From Fundicoccus_A sp052115865 (lineage in GTDB: Bacteria; Bacillota; Bacilli; Lactobacillales; Aerococcaceae): a DNA stretch of 64,000 nt. Numbering within the stretch: the stretch's first letter is position 1; each line of letters starts with the position of its first letter. The stretch lies in the NCBI RefSeq assembly GCF_052115865.1, contig NZ_JBQKME010000012.1, forward strand, positions 16,975 to 80,974. The letters run 5' to 3'. Below are positions 60,769 through 64,000 of this stretch, in pieces. The notes under the pieces were generated by a model. That model made no database searches, was not told the DNA's origin, and worked only from the letters and a program-made list of their open reading frames with translations. A program made the position numbers and the translations under genes.

Positions 60769-61924
60769 TGAAATACAAACGAAACAGCCGACAATGAAAC
60801 TCACTCGTCTCGAGATTAGTGAGTTAATTGTTGAAATGATTATAACACTCGGAATTGTATTTTTTCTTTATCTGAGTGTTATTTTGCTAGCTCGCGATAT
60901 AATCGAAGTTCCTTTTTCATGGCGGGGCTCGCCGCCGATGTCGATTCGTATTCGGTTTTTCCTGGATGATGCGACTTTGAATTTTATGTTATTAGTATTT
61001 ACTGGCTTTGCTTTTGTTCTGGGGATTTTGATTACTTATTGGCGGTTTAAACGGCGCTATCGTTTAATGAAATTAGAACATATTTTAAATTATGTCACCT
61101 ATATTGCTCAAGGTAACTATGATGTACGTATTCCTGAGAACAATATTCCAGACTTACTTGAGATTACCAATAGTATTAATTTGTTAGTCGATAGTACAGT
61201 TGAAGCGCTTGAGGAAGAGCGGCGTGTTGAGAAAACCAAGGATGAATTAATTACCAATATTGGCCATGATTTAAGAACACCATTGACATCAATTATTGGA
61301 TATTTAGGATTAATTGAAAATAAGCAGTACCATGATGATGAAGAAGTGTTACAATATACCCATACGGCATATACTAAAGCACTGCGAATGCAGTCTCTTG
61401 TCGATGACCTCTTTGATTACGCGGCTTCACGTCAAACTACTTATGAAATTGATCCTCAACCTGTACAAATTTCTTTATTTTTAGAACAATTAACAGCTGA
61501 CTTTGCATTAGCGGCTAGAGAAAAAAATGTCGATTTACAAGCCCATGTCAGTCCATCTACATTGTCTGCCAATTTGGATGTTGATAAGATGGCGCGTGTG
61601 TTTTATAACCTGATTACGAATGCTTTTAAATATGGTTATAATGCGACATTTATTAAGCTAAATGCCTATCCGTCGAAAAATAAAGAACATCATATTATTT
61701 TTGAAGTGATCAATGATGGAGAAGCCATCAATGAAGCAGAACTTGAACGTATTTTTGAAAGAAGCTATCGTTCGGATCAATCTCGCCATGGTGATGAACC
61801 GGGGAGTGGGATTGGTTTAGCCATTGTTTCAAGTATTATCGAGTCACATGAAGGTTATGTATATGCGGCGAATGAAAATAATCAAACTGTATTTCGGATC
61901 GAAATGCCGCAAAATTTGAAATAG
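60758..61924 (+). CDS. Sensor histidine kinase, VanS-like
   Basis: 388 residues from TTG 60758, supported by AGGA seven bases upstream; the next ATG (60794) has no ribosome binding site. Two transmembrane segments (about 25-48 and 72-94) bracket a short extracellular loop of about 25-30 residues. A HAMP-like linker follows, then the H-box NIGHDLRTPLTSIIGYL, N-box NLITNAFKYGYN, and G-boxes INDGE and GSGIGLAIVSSIIESHEG. The small extracytoplasmic loop suggests it senses the membrane or a protein partner rather than binding a large ligand by itself. The following gene product is a candidate partner. Confidence 0.93.
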   Translation: MKADEIQTKQPTMKLTRLEISELIVEMIITLGIVFFLYLSVILLARDIIEVPFSWRGSPPMSIRIRFFLDDATLNFMLLVFTGFAFVLGILITYWRFKRRYRLMKLEHILNYVTYIAQGNYDVRIPENNIPDLLEITNSINLLVDSTVEALEEERRVEKTKDELITNIGHDLRTPLTSIIGYLGLIENKQYHDDEEVLQYTHTAYTKALRMQSLVDDLFDYAASRQTTYEIDPQPVQISLFLEQLTADFALAAREKNVDLQAHVSPSTLSANLDVDKMARVFYNLITNAFKYGYNATFIKLNAYPSKNKEHHIIFEVINDGEAINEAELERIFERSYRSDQSRHGDEPGSGIGLAIVSSIIESHEGYVYAANENNQTVFRIEMPQNLK

Positions 61925-61934
61925 GTGACTTAAA

Positions 61935-63278
61935 ATGAACATATCGTATCCTTTATTTAGAAGCTGGAGGAAGCTTTGTCTTCTTCTGGTTTTATTTATT
62001 CAGCTGCCAATGCCAATCAATGTATCGGCACAAACGCAAAATATTCCTGAAATTGAAAGTCCAGTGGCTTTACTGTTTAATACGGCGTCTGGGCAAGTCC
62101 TGTTTGAACAAGATAGTGATGTGACTATGGACGTTGGTTCGATTAGTAAACTGTTAACTTTGTATATTCTGAGACAATCCATTGAAGCGGGTGATTTGAA
62201 TTGGGATACCTCAGTAGCTATTTCTGACTATGCTTATGAAGTGAGTCAAGATTATGATGTAGCCAATGTTCCTTTGCGTCAAGATAAGCTTTATCATGTT
62301 GAAGAACTTTATGAAGCGGTTGTCATTAATTTAGCTCATGGTGCAGCCATTGCTTTAGCTGAGGAGATAGCAGGTAGTGAAGCAGACTTTGTTAAGTTGA
62401 TGGAAGCCCAATTGGAGGCTTGGGAACTAGAAGATTTTAACCTGATTAATGCGACAGGTTTAACATCTGAATATGATCCAGCGGTCATAGGAAGTGAAGA
62501 TGAAGGGCATACCAATCAATTAACCGCTGAAGCTGTTGGGGTAATATCGTATTATTTATTAAAAGATTATCCTGATATTTTAGAAGTATCGTCGATTCCC
62601 CAGCAGGTGTTTCAAAAAGGGACGACGGATGAATTTTTAATGACCAACTATAATAAAATGTTGCCTGATGGTTCGTTTGCTTATCCAGATATCGATGGTT
62701 TATCTACAGGGTCGTCGTTTGGCGGTGGCTACAATGTTGCTGTGACAGCTGAACGTGAAGATTTTCGTTTAATGGCGATTGTTCTAGGTGCGAAAACGGA
62801 TGATGATCGCTTTAACTCAGCTTCCCAGCTACTAGAATATGGCTTCGGTTATTTCCGCAGTGACCATTTAATTCAAGCGGACCAAGCCGCAACGCATATT
62901 AGTGAGATTCCAATAGTAGGTGCTAATGAATCCAGTGTGGCTTTAGTTTATGAAGAAACTTTAGATTTAACGGTTCCAATTGGGCAAAATAATGTGAGTT
63001 TAGCGTATAACTTTGTGCCAATTGAAAGTTATTTTGATGATCAAGGGCGCTTAGTGAGTCCTGTTGAAGCAAGGACACAAGTTGGAGCAGTGGAGGTTAC
63101 TTTACGTGACGCAGCGCTTCAATATTTACCTAATGTGCGCGGGAATCAAGCCCAAGTTTATGTTGCTGAAACAATTGAAGAAGCGCCTTGGTATACGAAT
63201 TCATGGAACAACATTTCTAATGGTTTATATGATACGATGGAATCCATTCGGGTGTTCTTTACTGACCTCTTTAATTAG
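61935..63278 (+). CDS. DD-carboxypeptidase-like protein (PBP5/PBP3 family) with degenerate active site
   Basis: 447 residues. Signal peptide about 1-32 (ending NVSA), peptidase S11 domain (about 38-300), PBP5 C-terminal beta domain (about 315-405) and a C-terminal amphipathic anchor (WYTNSWNNISNGLYDTMESI). The fold follows pneumococcal PBP3/DacA closely. The first motif SxxK is kept (SISK). The second, SAN in relatives (SANSAAIALAEKIAGS), is LAH here (NLAHGAAIALAEEIAGS). The third, KTG in DGLKTG, is STG (DGLSTGSS). With Ser and Asn of motif two and Lys of motif three gone, normal carboxypeptidase activity is doubtful. It begins 10 bp after the kinase gene, so a role as accessory or sensor of the TCS, or as a substrate-binding pseudoenzyme, is inferred. 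Confidence 0.88.
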   Translation: MNISYPLFRSWRKLCLLLVLFIQLPMPINVSAQTQNIPEIESPVALLFNTASGQVLFEQDSDVTMDVGSISKLLTLYILRQSIEAGDLNWDTSVAISDYAYEVSQDYDVANVPLRQDKLYHVEELYEAVVINLAHGAAIALAEEIAGSEADFVKLMEAQLEAWELEDFNLINATGLTSEYDPAVIGSEDEGHTNQLTAEAVGVISYYLLKDYPDILEVSSIPQQVFQKGTTDEFLMTNYNKMLPDGSFAYPDIDGLSTGSSFGGGYNVAVTAEREDFRLMAIVLGAKTDDDRFNSASQLLEYGFGYFRSDHLIQADQAATHISEIPIVGANESSVALVYEETLDLTVPIGQNNVSLAYNFVPIESYFDDQGRLVSPVEARTQVGAVEVTLRDAALQYLPNVRGNQAQVYVAETIEEAPWYTNSWNNISNGLYDTMESIRVFFTDLFN

Positions 63279-63309
63279 AAAAAGTGTTATAATAAGAAGG
63301 TTAAATGCA

Positions 63310-63321
63310 GTGATATTTATT
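63310..63321 (-). repeat. Dispersed AATAAATATCAC motif upstream of msrA
   Basis: Perfect 12-mer on the minus strand in the 68-bp gap between the carboxypeptidase-like gene and msrA. A TATAAT at 63289-63294 (in GTTATAATAAG) may be the msrA -10 box. Confidence 0.55.
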
Positions 63322-63346
63322 TGAAATTTGAAAGGATGTGTTGTTG

Positions 63347-63871
63347 ATGAGTAAGGAAGTAGCGGTATTAGCTGGAGGGTGCTTTTGGTGCATGGTAAAG
63401 CCGTTTGATCAATGGGACGGCGTGGAATCTGTGATTTCAGGGTATACGGGCGGGCATGTTGAAAACCCGACCTATGAGGAAGTTTGTACGGGTACAACTG
63501 GACATACAGAAGCGGTGCAAATTACCTTTGACCCTGAAGTGATTTCGTATGATAAAATTTTAGATGTGTTTTGGTCTGTGATGGACCCAACCGATGCCGA
63601 GGGGCAGTTTGTTGACCGTGGTTCGTCTTACCGTCCGGAGATTTTTTATACTAGCCCAGAACAACAAGAAATTGCTGAAGCATCCAAAGAAGCGCTTGAC
63701 CAAAGTGGACGATTTGATAAGCCGGTCGTTGTGCCGATTACAGCGGCGAGTGCCTTTTATCCGGCAGAAGATTACCATCAAGATTTTTATAAAAAGAATC
63801 CGGCTCACTACCAGGCTTATCGCACTGGTTCTGGCCGCGATGACTTTTTAAGAACCCATAATAATAAATAA
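63347..63871 (+). CDS. msrA: Peptide methionine sulfoxide reductase MsrA
   Basis: 174 residues from ATG 63347. It reduces the S-epimer of methionine sulfoxide in proteins. The catalytic Cys is in AGGCFWCMVKPF, and GYTGGHVENPTYEEVCTGTTGHTEAVQ and DPTDAEGQFVDRGSSYRPEIFY are family signatures. AAAGGA lies 10 bases upstream; TTG codons at 63341 and 63344 are weaker alternatives. The resolving Cys normally near the C-terminus is not obvious; the second Cys of GGCFWC could recycle with thioredoxin, as in CxxC-type MsrA. No MsrB is fused. Confidence 0.95.
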   Translation: MSKEVAVLAGGCFWCMVKPFDQWDGVESVISGYTGGHVENPTYEEVCTGTTGHTEAVQITFDPEVISYDKILDVFWSVMDPTDAEGQFVDRGSSYRPEIFYTSPEQQEIAEASKEALDQSGRFDKPVVVPITAASAFYPAEDYHQDFYKKNPAHYQAYRTGSGRDDFLRTHNNK

Positions 63872-63890
63872 AATAAAGATAACTGCGGCA

Positions 63891-64000
63891 TGAACTGCCC
63901 CCTGTCAAGTAGACAGGTAAATAAACAAAATATTTGTGCCATGTATGATGTCTTATCATACATGGTATTTTTTTATGCCGGTATCTTTAATCCCATACTC
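63891..64000. mobile_element. Probable end of an IS3-family insertion sequence (partial, runs off the window)
   Basis: TGAACTGCCCCCTGTCAAGT (63891-63910), followed by AGACAGG, has the look of a terminal inverted repeat of IS3-family (IS150-like) elements of lactobacilli and enterococci. No transposase frame is visible before the window ends, so this is pattern recognition only. Confidence 0.4.
63939..63974 (+). terminator. Terminator-like hairpin near the right edge
   Basis: CCATGTATGAT (63939-63949) pairs perfectly with ATCATACATGG (63955-63965), followed by TATTTTTTTA. It may terminate msrA, or belong to the inserted element. Confidence 0.75.

Noticed and set aside
60076..63278. Vancomycin resistance (van) cluster
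   Set aside because: The regulator and kinase resemble VanR/VanS and a carboxypeptidase-like gene follows, but there is no VanH, ligase or VanX, and the carboxypeptidase motifs are degenerate.

Overview
The window is the chromosomal replication-origin region of a low-GC Gram-positive bacterium (Bacillota). The gene set fits the order Lactobacillales: rpmH-rnpA-yidC-jag, dnaA-dnaN-yaaA-recF-gyrB-gyrA, rpsF-ssb-rpsR, gdpP-rplI-dnaB, a DUF1129 protein, a short ProB without a PUA domain, and no sporulation genes beyond shared housekeeping homologues. I cannot fix the genus; an Aerococcaceae/Carnobacteriaceae-like host is a guess. No rRNA, tRNA or CRISPR was seen.

Layout. 1-2.7 kb: end of a C39-like peptidase gene, a CDF cation exporter and purA, all on +. 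2.8-8.1 kb (-): dnaB, rplI, gdpP, then rpsR, ssb, rpsF, with three perfect ParB-binding parS sites. 8.2-11.7 kb (-): a small membrane protein and a polar amino acid ABC importer. 12.2-14.2 kb (+): proB-proA. 14.3-23.1 kb (-): gyrA, gyrB, recF, yaaA, dnaN, dnaA. oriC has two DnaA-box clusters flanking dnaA (main one 23.15-23.51 kb, second 21.68-21.78 kb). 23.6-26.1 kb (+): rpmH, rnpA, yidC, khpB/jag.

In related genomes jag is normally followed directly by mnmE. Here about 21.7 kb of accessory genes lie between them: (a) a minus-strand host-glycan-type locus (GH3, GH38 alpha-mannosidase, LplABC-type solute-binding protein and two permeases, GH29 alpha-L-fucosidase, membrane-anchored AraC regulator); (b) the trehalose PTS genes treP-treA with a TreR operator; (c) a GerMN-like lipoprotein, a class A beta-lactamase-fold serine hydrolase, treR and a CNNM/CorC-type CBS protein. 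From 47.8 kb the conserved order resumes: mnmE, Nudix hydrolase, mnmG, pepC, rsmG, parA, parB, DUF951, ychF, DUF1129, guaB. Then come a VanRS-type two-component system, a DD-carboxypeptidase-like protein that has lost two of three active-site motifs, msrA, and what looks like the end of an IS3-family element at the right edge.

How it fits together: origin firing (DnaA, DnaN, DnaB, SSB, gyrase), origin segregation (ParA, ParB, parS), RNA and ribosome maturation (RnpA, MnmE, MnmG, RsmG, L34, S6, S18, L9) and cell-envelope control (YidC, KhpB, TCS plus pseudo-carboxypeptidase). Less ordinary signals are: a dispersed AATAAATATCAC motif at gene ends; an array of four hairpins with exactly 17-nt loops at 59.69-59.88 kb; an inside-out parS-like dyad at the rsmG-parAB promoter; and a pepC ribosome binding site that doubles as a terminator arm for mnmG.
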